Shown: positions 1 to 5,597 of the stretch, piece by piece
Layout: every line of letters starts with the position of its first letter
Numbering within the stretch: position 1 is the stretch's first letter
Assembly: GCA_003508565.1 (NCBI GenBank)
Contig: DNUI01000123.1
Coordinates: 1 to 10,650 of the forward strand
Source: Syntrophaceae bacterium
Lineage (GTDB): Bacteria; Desulfobacterota; Syntrophia; Syntrophales; UBA2185
DNA length: 10,650 bases
Direction: 5' to 3'
Notes under the pieces: generated by a model
What the model was told of the DNA's origin: nothing
What the model saw: the letters and a program-made list of their open reading frames with translations, nothing else
Databases searched by the model: none
Made by a program: the position numbers and the translations under genes

Positions 1-1
1 A

Positions 2-127
2 ACAATAAAAGAGGTGCTCCCTAAGTACCTGTATTTTAAAAAAGTTGATGATTTGATCATTTGCAGTGGCATCTACCAGGTGGAACCGCAAACCTATATC
101 TCTCAACCGGTTAAGCCGGAGAGCTGA
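2..127 (+). CDS. C-terminal end of an unidentified protein, 5' truncated by window
   Basis: An open frame runs from the left edge to a TGA at 125-127 and gives 41 residues that begin TIKEVLPKYLYFKKVDD and end QPVKPES. The alternation of hydrophobic and charged residues looks like a small beta-rich C-terminus, and one of the other two forward frames stops almost at once. No family can be named from so little. It could be the tail of a secreted protein, but that is a guess. The start lies outside the window, and no terminator hairpin with a T-run follows the stop. Confidence 0.5.
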   Translation, partial: TIKEVLPKYLYFKKVDDLIICSGIYQVEPQTYISQPVKPES

Positions 128-486
128 TTGTCTGGCGGATGTCTGTAAATGCAACACATGAACTGCATATATTGACACTATCCCGGAAACAGTGAAAAAT
201 GATGCAATGAACACGGTCGCGAATATGTAGTAAATTGGAAGAACTAAACCGTTGCGCGATAGTCTTCACGCCCGTCTTTTTTTGATCAAGATAAGCTATT
301 GTGTATTCGCCGTAGATACTTTAATGGCGATTGTCGAGGTCGCCGAATCCCGTTACAGGCTCTTGTTCCCTACCGTCTCTATGAGCCGGAGGATATTTTA
401 ATCGCAGGGGATTGCAGTACGGGAAGTTAAGAGATCAAATGCTGGCAGGCCTTCACTGGTATCAAGGAAAGGGCATCATTTTTTCC
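128..486. other. Intergenic region with no supported gene
   Basis: About 360 bp lie between the left-edge gene tail and the SOS-type promoter. The best open stretch is some 50 codons ending near 396. It has in-frame stops just upstream, no ribosome binding site and no recognisable protein, so it is not called. A short inverted repeat (GGCGA at 326-330 with TCGCC at 340-344) and an 8-bp palindrome TTGATCAA near 282 are the only structure seen. It may be decayed coding sequence. Confidence 0.5.
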
Positions 487-513
487 TTGACAATAGAACG
501 AACGTTCTATAAT
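487..513 (+). promoter_or_regulatory. SOS-type promoter with LexA/DinR-like operator in the spacer
   Basis: A perfect -35 (TTGACA, 487-492) is followed by a perfect -10 (TATAAT, 508-513) at 15 bp, or by TAATAT (510-515) at 17 bp. Between and overlapping them is an 18-bp dyad, ATAGAACG-AA-CGTTCTAT (493-510), symmetrical except for the central AA. It contains GAAC-N4-GTTC (496-507), the core of the LexA (DinR) box of Bacillus and relatives. A repressor bound there would block RNA polymerase. The next genes downstream are a small membrane protein and dinB, a classic SOS gene, which supports the reading. Which LexA box this organism uses is not known from the window. Confidence 0.75.
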
Positions 514-651
514 ATAGCATTATGGTAAAGAACCGCACAGCTCAAAGAGCAGCAAGACACATAGGCAATTTTCTTTGGGGAAAATCAATGAATGCCTTCC
601 CATCGAGAAAAATTAGATCTTGTCAATGCCAGATTGAAAGGAGACAAAAAC

Positions 652-885
652 ATGCGGAGTATAGCACCACATTCATCACGGCTGATATGGCGGCCACGAA
701 CAGCTACCTGTGGAATGTATTCTCAGCAAGGCGCAGTAATTCGCTTCCGTTATTTTATAGAAGGCACGAACTGGGACGAGATGCTTCTTCGTCGGGTAAA
801 ATGGTTTGACAAGCTGTGCATTGGTTGTATCATTTTTTCTGTTCTTTACTTTATTCCTGTTCTTGTAGTATCCATTTTAAGATAA
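652..885 (+). CDS. Small predicted membrane protein in an SOS-type operon
   Basis: This is a 77-residue protein of no recognised family. The ATG at 652 is chosen because AAAGGAG (637-643) sits 8 nt upstream. An in-frame ATG at 592 has no comparable site and would add 20 residues. The N-terminal two thirds are basic and polar (several Arg). The last 25 or so residues, from about residue 53, form a single hydrophobic segment (LCIGCIIFSVLYFIPVLVVS) that ends with an Arg, as in a tail-anchored membrane protein. It is the first gene after the LexA-type promoter and lies 38 bp upstream of dinB. By analogy with the small membrane-bound SOS division inhibitors (SidA, YneA, ChiZ), a checkpoint role is possible, but there is no visible sequence match. 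Another frame (522-809) is also open across it and cannot be fully excluded. Confidence 0.5.
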   Translation: MRSIAPHSSRLIWRPRTATCGMYSQQGAVIRFRYFIEGTNWDEMLLRRVKWFDKLCIGCIIFSVLYFIPVLVVSILR

Positions 886-923
886 ATCATCTACTATTCA
901 AAAAAACCGGTACTGCCATCTTG

Positions 924-1958
924 ATGGATTCCCCAAAAAGAAGAATTCTGCATATTGACATGGATGCCTTTTTCGCTGCAGTTGAAGAGAAACGGCGGCC
1001 TGAACTTATCGGCAAACCTGTTATTATTGGAGGCAGGGGAGATCCTTCCAGGAGAGGCGTCGTATCTACGGCAAATTATGAAGCGAGAAAATATGGTATT
1101 CATTCAGCCATGCCATTGAAGATAGCCTATAGGCTCTGTCCACACGCTATTTCCCTCCCCGTTGACTATGAAACGTACTTAGCCGCTTCCCATGCATTCA
1201 AGAGGGTTCTCACAGATATTTGTCCTAGTATGGAAAGTGGGGGCATTGATGAAGCCTATCTTGATATTTCTGTCAGTAATGATTCATCAGAAGACATTGC
1301 TCACGGTATCAAAATCGGCATTCGAGACAACACAGGCCTCACATGTTCAATAGGGATAGCACCGAACAAGCTTCTTGCTAAGATTGCTTCTGACATGAAG
1401 AAGCCTGATGGACTGACAATTCTGGGGGAAGAAGACATTAAAGATACAATATGGCCCCTCTCTGTCAGGAAGTTGTACGGTGTTGGACCTAAGACTGAAG
1501 AACGGCTGAAGGAAATCCGTATAACTACGATAGGTCAAATAGCCGGCATTTCCCAGGAGCGGCTTATCATGGAATTTGGCAATTCGTACGGCAGGTATCT
1601 CTACTATGCTTCCAGAGGGTTGGATGATAGTCCCGTGATAACACACTGGGAGCCTAAGTCAATCAGCAGGGAGACCACTTTTCAGACTGACGTCAAAGAT
1701 TGGCAGGAGATTGCAAAGACACTTGCTGCGTTGACCAAGGAAGTCGTCTCTGACATGGTAGGCAGTGGATACAAAGCCAGGACCTTCACGATTAAAGTGA
1801 GATTCAGCGATTTCCAGACCTTAACAAGAGCAACGACGCTTCATGATTTCTTCGATTCGGAAGAAGAAATCAGGAAAGCGGTTTTCCGCTGCCTGAAAAA
1901 AGTCAACCTGGATAAAAGGGTGAGGCTCCTCGGCGTAAGGGCCAGCAATTTTAGTTGA
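924..1958 (+). CDS. dinB: DNA polymerase IV (Y-family translesion polymerase)
   Basis: A 344-residue error-prone polymerase that copies past damaged bases in the cytoplasm. The palm/fingers carry HIDMDAFFAAVE near the N-terminus, with metal ligand Asp12 and steric-gate Phe17. The second catalytic motif is GIDEAYLD, with Asp109 and Glu110. The Y-family signature IGIAPNKLLAKIASDMKKPDG follows, then the helix-hairpin-helix thumb (LYGVGPKTEERL) and a little-finger domain beginning near KSISRETTF. The start at 924 is set by homology, since the motif should begin about 10 residues in. The open frame extends upstream to 816 with no family-like sequence, and no Shine-Dalgarno precedes 924. Odd points: the usual beta-clamp binding tail (QLxLF-like) is absent, because the protein stops right after LLGVRASNFS, and the residues before the DEAYLD motif read ESGG rather than EPLS. 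It is probably co-transcribed from the SOS-type promoter at 487. Confidence 0.95.
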   Translation: MDSPKRRILHIDMDAFFAAVEEKRRPELIGKPVIIGGRGDPSRRGVVSTANYEARKYGIHSAMPLKIAYRLCPHAISLPVDYETYLAASHAFKRVLTDICPSMESGGIDEAYLDISVSNDSSEDIAHGIKIGIRDNTGLTCSIGIAPNKLLAKIASDMKKPDGLTILGEEDIKDTIWPLSVRKLYGVGPKTEERLKEIRITTIGQIAGISQERLIMEFGNSYGRYLYYASRGLDDSPVITHWEPKSISRETTFQTDVKDWQEIAKTLAALTKEVVSDMVGSGYKARTFTIKVRFSDFQTLTRATTLHDFFDSEEEIRKAVFRCLKKVNLDKRVRLLGVRASNFS

Positions 1959-2222
1959 TAAAGTTTGTTGCCTCCTGCCATTCATTCCGGCTTTCTATTT
2001 ATAAATAAAATTCTGAATGCGGGAAAGGAGTGAGTGGAGATTACCAATTGAACTTTTTCAACTTTTGAAGATATCTTCAATTTATAGTAAAAGCTTCCGG
2101 GAAATTCTTTTCATGACTTCCTAAACTTGAAATAATCGATTCAAAAAGAGAATAGAACCGTCTTGAATATAACACGTTTGGGCGACACCTGTCGGACAGA
2201 TCCTGCTTATGACACGTATCAC
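1959..2222. other. Convergent intergenic region with palindrome cluster
   Basis: No gene is supported between dinB and the oppositely oriented lipoprotein gene. The stretch from 2048 to 2144 is AT-rich and contains six alternating TTGAA/TTCAA words, including a perfect 16-bp palindrome TTGAAGATATCTTCAA (2065-2080). It may act in transcription termination from both sides, but there is no classical GC stem with a U-tract. A second small palindrome, CTGTC-G-GACAG, lies at 2189-2199, just after the lipoprotein stop. Confidence 0.5.
2065..2080. repeat. Perfect 16-bp palindrome
   Basis: TTGAAGATATCTTCAA is its own reverse complement with no loop. This favours a protein-binding site or chance in AT-rich DNA over an RNA hairpin. 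The flanking half-sites TTGAA (2048), TTCAA (2057), TTGAA (2127) and TTCAA (2140) repeat the same word. Confidence 0.6.
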
Positions 2223-2594
2223 TCACTGATAGTGCATCTTCGTCTTGCTCGATGTCTGGCATTTGATATCGCAAACCACATTCTTCTTGAAGTGGATATC
2301 GACCATGGTGGTTTCCGATTTCCACTCGGAACCGACACCTACGAGAGAGGTGAAAACACCCGCTCCCGTTATACTTTTATCCATATAGGCATACCTCCAT
2401 ATCTCGATTTCGTTCTTGGCGTCGTATTCCGTATCTATTGGCTCACCGCATACTCGCATGACATCTTCCTTGGTCGATTTTCCGATTATTATGTTCTGTT
2501 TTACCGCTTCCACATCGATTCTTTTTCCCGCCGTCGCACACGATAGAATGAATATGGACAAAACAATAACAATTGGAAGCCTTTTGTACATCAT
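2223..2594 (-). CDS. BamE/SmpA-like small lipoprotein
   Basis: A 123-residue predicted lipoprotein. The signal peptide MMYKRLPIVIVLSIFI is followed by the lipobox ILSC with the lipidated Cys19. The mature part has the SmpA/OmlA (BamE-fold) pattern IIIGKSTKEDVMRVCGEP at residues 35-52, then a Trp/Tyr-containing strand (EIEIWRYAY) and later strands, as expected for the two-helix/beta-sheet domain. The start at 2594 is preceded by AGGAGG at a 6-nt spacing; a second ATG follows immediately. The family includes the BamE subunit of the outer-membrane assembly complex but also many paralogues. This copy sits behind a caspase-like lipoprotein and not with bam genes, so BamE itself is not claimed. It lies 35 bp after the 64-residue lipoprotein gene, and the pair is probably co-transcribed. 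Confidence 0.85.
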   Translation of the reverse strand: MMYKRLPIVIVLSIFILSCATAGKRIDVEAVKQNIIIGKSTKEDVMRVCGEPIDTEYDAKNEIEIWRYAYMDKSITGAGVFTSLVGVGSEWKSETTMVDIHFKKNVVCDIKCQTSSKTKMHYQ

Positions 2595-2629
2595 GGTTTC
2601 CCTCCTATGATGGTCTTTTCTTCCCGTCC

Positions 2630-2824
2630 CTACTCGTATAAATCCTGGTGTTTCAAATGAATGGGGGGCATTTTCTCGGGGACCTGGGTAATGCATTCTT
2701 TATATAGTTGCTTGACCTTTCCGTCCTCCCCATATCGATATTCCTCGTAACATTTCTGAACGGTCACGGGAGCACAGGAACCAAAAAACAGGATACACAC
2801 TAGTAGAATACAGCATCGTTTCAT
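2630..2824 (-). CDS. Very small lipoprotein (64 aa)
   Basis: The start MKRCCILLVCILFFGSCAPV is a clear lipoprotein signal with lipobox FGSC and lipidated Cys17. The mature chain has only 48 residues: CYEEYRYGEDGKVKQLYKEC, then a Pro-rich tail ending PPIHLKHQDLYE. Two further Cys (25 and 44) could form a disulfide in the periplasm. The start at 2824 has AAGGAG 9 nt upstream. The frame is open back to 2944, but that extension would bury the signal peptide. It lies 35 bp before the BamE-like lipoprotein and 159 bp after the caspase-like gene. The function is unknown. The tail looks like a short surface lipoprotein motif, but no named family is assigned. Confidence 0.8.
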   Translation of the reverse strand: MKRCCILLVCILFFGSCAPVTVQKCYEEYRYGEDGKVKQLYKECITQVPEKMPPIHLKHQDLYE

Positions 2825-2983
2825 CAGACATTTCTCCTTATGTATTTTATTGGATGCATCGATGGACAACAACACTACTGAAAACGTAAAAAATACCCGT
2901 TCTGTTTTCACATGTTTTACACTGCCACGAAAGAACTGTCTCATATATCGAAAAGATTCATTCCTTCAACGGCTATATCAACG

Positions 2984-4357
2984 TCATTGACCGATACTTA
3001 ATGCCGGGTCAAACTTACCCGATACGGTTGGTGACTGTGCATTGCCTGTCTCTCGCCTGACCTGCTCGGACAGATAGGGGATCAGCTCTCCTAGGGTGAT
3101 ATGGCTGTCCTTGTTGTAGTCTGCGTCACCATTGAGACCCTTGAGGAGGAAATATGTGAATACGCCGTGACCTCCACCCCACTGCTGACCTTCTTGGGAA
3201 AACTGTCTCTCATCTGACGCGCTGATGACGGCGATGCCATCACCGATCTTGGAAAGATTCTGGATGCCAGAACTTATGGGATTGATAGTGATGCCTCTCG
3301 TGGCACGTCTGGCGACGTCGAAGGACTGTCCAATGCCGCCAGAATGGCAAGCATCTGCGATCACCACAACCTTCCGTGCCTTAATAAAACGTTTCAGGGC
3401 TGTTTCAATATCCCACATCGGGAATCCGGTTGTGGCCACATCATCATATTGGGCATCATAGGGCAGGAGGAAAAGATTTTGAGGGTGATCGGGGGACTGG
3501 GGGCTGCCGTGTCCGGCAAAATATATCATGACCGTATCTTCTTCGAGAGCTTGTCCTAACCAGTTAAAGAGGGCATTCCTGATATTTTGTGCCGTTGCCT
3601 TCGAGTCAAGGAAAATCTTAACTCTGGATGGCGCATATCTCCCTCCTTTTTGTGAAACCAGCCAATTGTTGAATGCCCGTGCGTCAGCGGCGGAGTATCG
3701 CAAGCCGGCAATCCGGGAGTCTTTGTACTTGGAGATGCCGATGATGACGGCCCATTTTTGACCTTGCACGGGTAGATATCTTGCATCTCTCTTGCCTGCT
3801 TTTTCCTGGCTGGGTTCGGCGGACGAGACCTTTGCCTGCGCTTCCATGTGATCTATGCCCGTGTCCACAAGGGCAACCTCAACATCAACAAAGCCGTCAT
3901 TGTCCGCGGTGGCTCCATAAACTTCGTTTATCCTGAAATAGAGAGTTCCCTCTTCCTTTGGTACGAGTCGATACTCGTAGCCGATGCCGAACGGCTCACC
4001 GATCTCACCGATCTTACCGATCAAGGCGCCGGCACTCCATTTTTTCACGATGACAAACATTTCTGGACAAATTGTACTGTGCGTCTCGACTCCGGACGGG
4101 CTTGTCCATCCGCATAAAATGCCGGCATGCCACCGACCTCGGGCAGAAATCTGATATGATGAGTTTTTTTGAACGATCACACCGGAATTTCTCCATTCAT
4201 TAGCCTTTGCATACACACGTGAGGACTTCTTCTGGACTTTCTGGTCAAGCTTGAACTGATCGACCTTTTCTGCGTACTTGAGCCCAGTGCATCCTGCCAG
4301 GATCATCAAGAACATATAAAATATAATTAGCCATTTCAAATTTGCCTGAAAATTCAT
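2984..4357 (-). CDS. Caspase-family (peptidase C14-like) lipoprotein with LecA-like N-terminal domain
   Basis: A 457-residue predicted lipoprotein. The signal MNFQANLKWLIIFYMFLMIL is followed by lipobox LAGC with Cys23; Thr at the next position suggests the outer membrane. Residues about 50-163 resemble the galactose-binding PA-IL/LecA-type beta-sandwich (WRNSGVIVQKNSSYQISARG, later GTLYFRINE and DNDGFVDVEV). Residues about 200-457 form a caspase-like domain. It starts KWAVIIGISKYKD and has the catalytic dyad His283 in YFAGHGS and Cys337 in VVIADACHSGG. An EF-hand-like loop (Asp413, Asn415, Asp417, Glu424) follows, as in many bacterial C14 proteins, so Ca2+ dependence is plausible. The start at 4357 has GAGGAAG upstream; in-frame starts at 4387 and 4378 would give a poorer signal peptide. 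Both catalytic residues are present, so it is probably active, but the substrate is unknown. An intrinsic terminator lies about 30 nt upstream of the start. Confidence 0.9.
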   Translation of the reverse strand: MNFQANLKWLIIFYMFLMILAGCTGLKYAEKVDQFKLDQKVQKKSSRVYAKANEWRNSGVIVQKNSSYQISARGRWHAGILCGWTSPSGVETHSTICPEMFVIVKKWSAGALIGKIGEIGEPFGIGYEYRLVPKEEGTLYFRINEVYGATADNDGFVDVEVALVDTGIDHMEAQAKVSSAEPSQEKAGKRDARYLPVQGQKWAVIIGISKYKDSRIAGLRYSAADARAFNNWLVSQKGGRYAPSRVKIFLDSKATAQNIRNALFNWLGQALEEDTVMIYFAGHGSPQSPDHPQNLFLLPYDAQYDDVATTGFPMWDIETALKRFIKARKVVVIADACHSGGIGQSFDVARRATRGITINPISSGIQNLSKIGDGIAVISASDERQFSQEGQQWGGGHGVFTYFLLKGLNGDADYNKDSHITLGELIPYLSEQVRRETGNAQSPTVSGKFDPALSIGQ

Positions 4358-4385
4358 GAAAGCTTCCTCGAACGGCATCTCCAAC

Positions 4386-4422
4386 AAATAAAAACCCCGC
4401 TCTCTTCTGAGATACGGGGTTT
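4386..4422 (-). terminator. Intrinsic terminator just upstream of the caspase-like gene
   Basis: On the minus strand, an 8-bp stem (AAACCCCG with CGGGGTTT, outer arms 4392-4399 and 4415-4422) encloses a second 4-bp stem (TCTC/GAGA at 4401-4412). It is followed by TTTTTATTTG. Read on the plus strand, the T-tract after the stem is poor, so the minus direction is preferred. It ends about 30 nt before the caspase-like start codon. It therefore either ends an unrecognised upstream transcript or attenuates the caspase-like gene. Confidence 0.75.
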
Positions 4423-4914
4423 CAATAATCTTTTCATGGCACCAACCTTACCAACAAGTTCTGATTCAGTGCTAACCTTTTGACGACGCCCTATGGAAAA
4501 GGGCTTCTTTTTCTGCTCCAAATTCTTTGAAAAGTCAAGAGACAAATTTCATTGATAACTGCTTAAAAGGATACATATCTGTCAAAATTACCAGATGCTT
4601 GGCTACAGGAAGGAGTCAGTCGATTTTATCCTTTCAGAAATTTCGCGAGATGATCACCAGAAGAATTGTTCCATCTGGGTCTCCTTCCCCGGGTTCAAAA
4701 TGGGGGGAGGGCTATGGCGCAGCTCGCCGGCATCGCCACGAACCCGACGGAGCCCCAGCGGATCAGCTCTTCCGTGTGGACGATCTTACAGGTCTTTTTA
4801 TAAATTTCCAAAAGAATCCATCGTTGCAGATACACAAAGAGGATCTTATGCAGGAAACGGTGAGCCGGATATATAAAAGTGTGAGGAGGGTCAGGGACAA
4901 CGCAAACGAGAAAT

Positions 4915-4943
4915 TTGAATAGTATTATGACTGGGATTATGCT
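4915..4943 (+). promoter_or_regulatory. Possible promoter for the 5098 gene leader
   Basis: TTGAAT (4915-4920) and TATGCT (4938-4943) are separated by 17 bp, each matching four of six consensus positions. A start near 4950 would give a leader of about 148 nt that contains the terminator at 5041. The match is modest and sites like this arise often by chance. Confidence 0.3.
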
Positions 4944-5040
4944 ATTTGCACGCCTGCCGCAGGAAAGATGTTTTTTTATGATCTTGGCTGAACGGGAGAA
5001 AACAAAAGACGCAAGTGCACAAAAAGATAAAGGCACATAA

Positions 5041-5067
5041 GCCTCTTCGAATAGAGGCATTTTTTTT
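5041..5067 (+). terminator. Intrinsic terminator or attenuator before the 5098 gene
   Basis: A 6-bp stem, GCCTCT (5041-5046) with AGAGGC (5053-5058), closes a 6-nt loop and is followed by ATTTTTTTTG, a long U-tract. It ends 18 nt before the ribosome site of the next gene and begins immediately after the TAA of a short open frame (4926-5040). No recognised plus-strand gene precedes it, so it may regulate the downstream gene. Confidence 0.8.
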
Positions 5068-5097
5068 GCAAAACATTTTCACAATAAGGAGGTAACA

Positions 5098-5490
5098 ATG
5101 ATGTTCGTAGGCAAGAGAATGTTGTCATTTCTCACCGGGGTGTGCCTGCTGTGTGCCGCCTCAATCACCCATGCGGATGCGGCCGCCGTAGCCAGGAGTA
5201 TTGCCGAATTCAAGGCGGCCTCCCAGGAGTTGGTCAGGCTGTATACGGGTGCCAGCAACGAAGCGTCAGCAAAGGCCGCGGAGGCACAGATCAATGCGGT
5301 AACAAAGCGGCAGAAAGCCGCCGAGAGTTCATTGAACGCGGCGATACAGAAACTTGATCCCAATAAACAGGAAAGTGGCAAGATGATTGAAAAGGTGTTC
5401 ATGGAGATGCAGACTGCCAACGAAGCTGTTTCGGCAGCGCATTTAAAGGCCATAGAAAAGCAGGCAGCCGCCAAGGCACAGAAAAAGTAA
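5098..5490 (+). CDS. Predicted periplasmic Ala-rich helical protein
   Basis: A 130-residue protein of unknown function. The first 26 residues form a Sec signal peptide (two Lys/Arg, then LSFLTGVCLLCAASI), with likely cleavage after THA. The mature part (about 104 residues) is rich in Ala, Lys, Glu and Gln with almost no aromatic residues and no Cys. It reads as one or two long amphipathic helices, probably a coiled coil. The tail is highly basic (KAIEKQAAAKAQKK). The start at 5098 has a very strong AAGGAGG 5 nt upstream; the next codon is also ATG. A terminator-like hairpin sits just upstream. The lectin gene follows on the same strand after 107 bp, so the two exported proteins may be expressed together. 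Confidence 0.8.
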   Translation: MMFVGKRMLSFLTGVCLLCAASITHADAAAVARSIAEFKAASQELVRLYTGASNEASAKAAEAQINAVTKRQKAAESSLNAAIQKLDPNKQESGKMIEKVFMEMQTANEAVSAAHLKAIEKQAAAKAQKK

Positions 5491-5597
5491 CTCTCCCCAC
5501 AATATGCACCACCGGTCGGTAACGTGCAATACGGAAATGGTATGAACCGCAGTTGCCGTTCTTAACCGAATAACCATTTTGCTTGAAAGGAGCTGAC

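Larger units (their letters stand above)
4358..5097. other. Divergent intergenic region, no clear protein gene
   Basis: Some 740 bp separate two divergent transcription units. Several overlapping open frames exist (for example 4527-4922 plus and 4695-5060 minus), but none has a good ribosome site or a recognisable protein. Visible structure: outward-pointing terminators at both ends; a GC-rich patch at about 4671-4790; a weak hairpin, GCCCT/AGGGC (4488-4504), with a T-rich tail; and a possible plus promoter near 4915. Short frames inside the right half (4926-5040; 4968-4991) could be leader peptides. Confidence 0.5.

Noticed and set aside
247..396. Open plus frame of about 50 codons before the SOS-type promoter
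   Set aside because: Preceded by in-frame stops, no ribosome site, no recognisable protein; at best a gene relic.
522..809. 95-codon plus frame starting right after the SOS-type promoter
   Set aside because: No ribosome site (it would need to be leaderless), composition not protein-like, and it overlaps the 652-885 frame, which has a strong Shine-Dalgarno and a membrane segment. Not fully excluded.
2163..2546. 127-codon plus ORF antisense to the BamE-like lipoprotein
   Set aside because: Shadow frame of a gene with lipobox, family motif and ribosome site.
2844..2872. Promoter-like TTGTTG / TAAAAT (minus) before the 64-residue lipoprotein
   Set aside because: The -10 is good, but transcription would start inside the ribosome binding site, so it is unlikely to serve this gene.
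4354..4545. 63-codon minus ORF upstream of the caspase-like gene
   Set aside because: It reads straight through the intrinsic terminator at 4386-4422 and has no recognisable motif.
4695..5060. 121-codon hydrophobic minus ORF in the divergent gap
   Set aside because: Starts inside the plus-strand terminator, lacks a ribosome site and a family; hydrophobicity alone is weak evidence.
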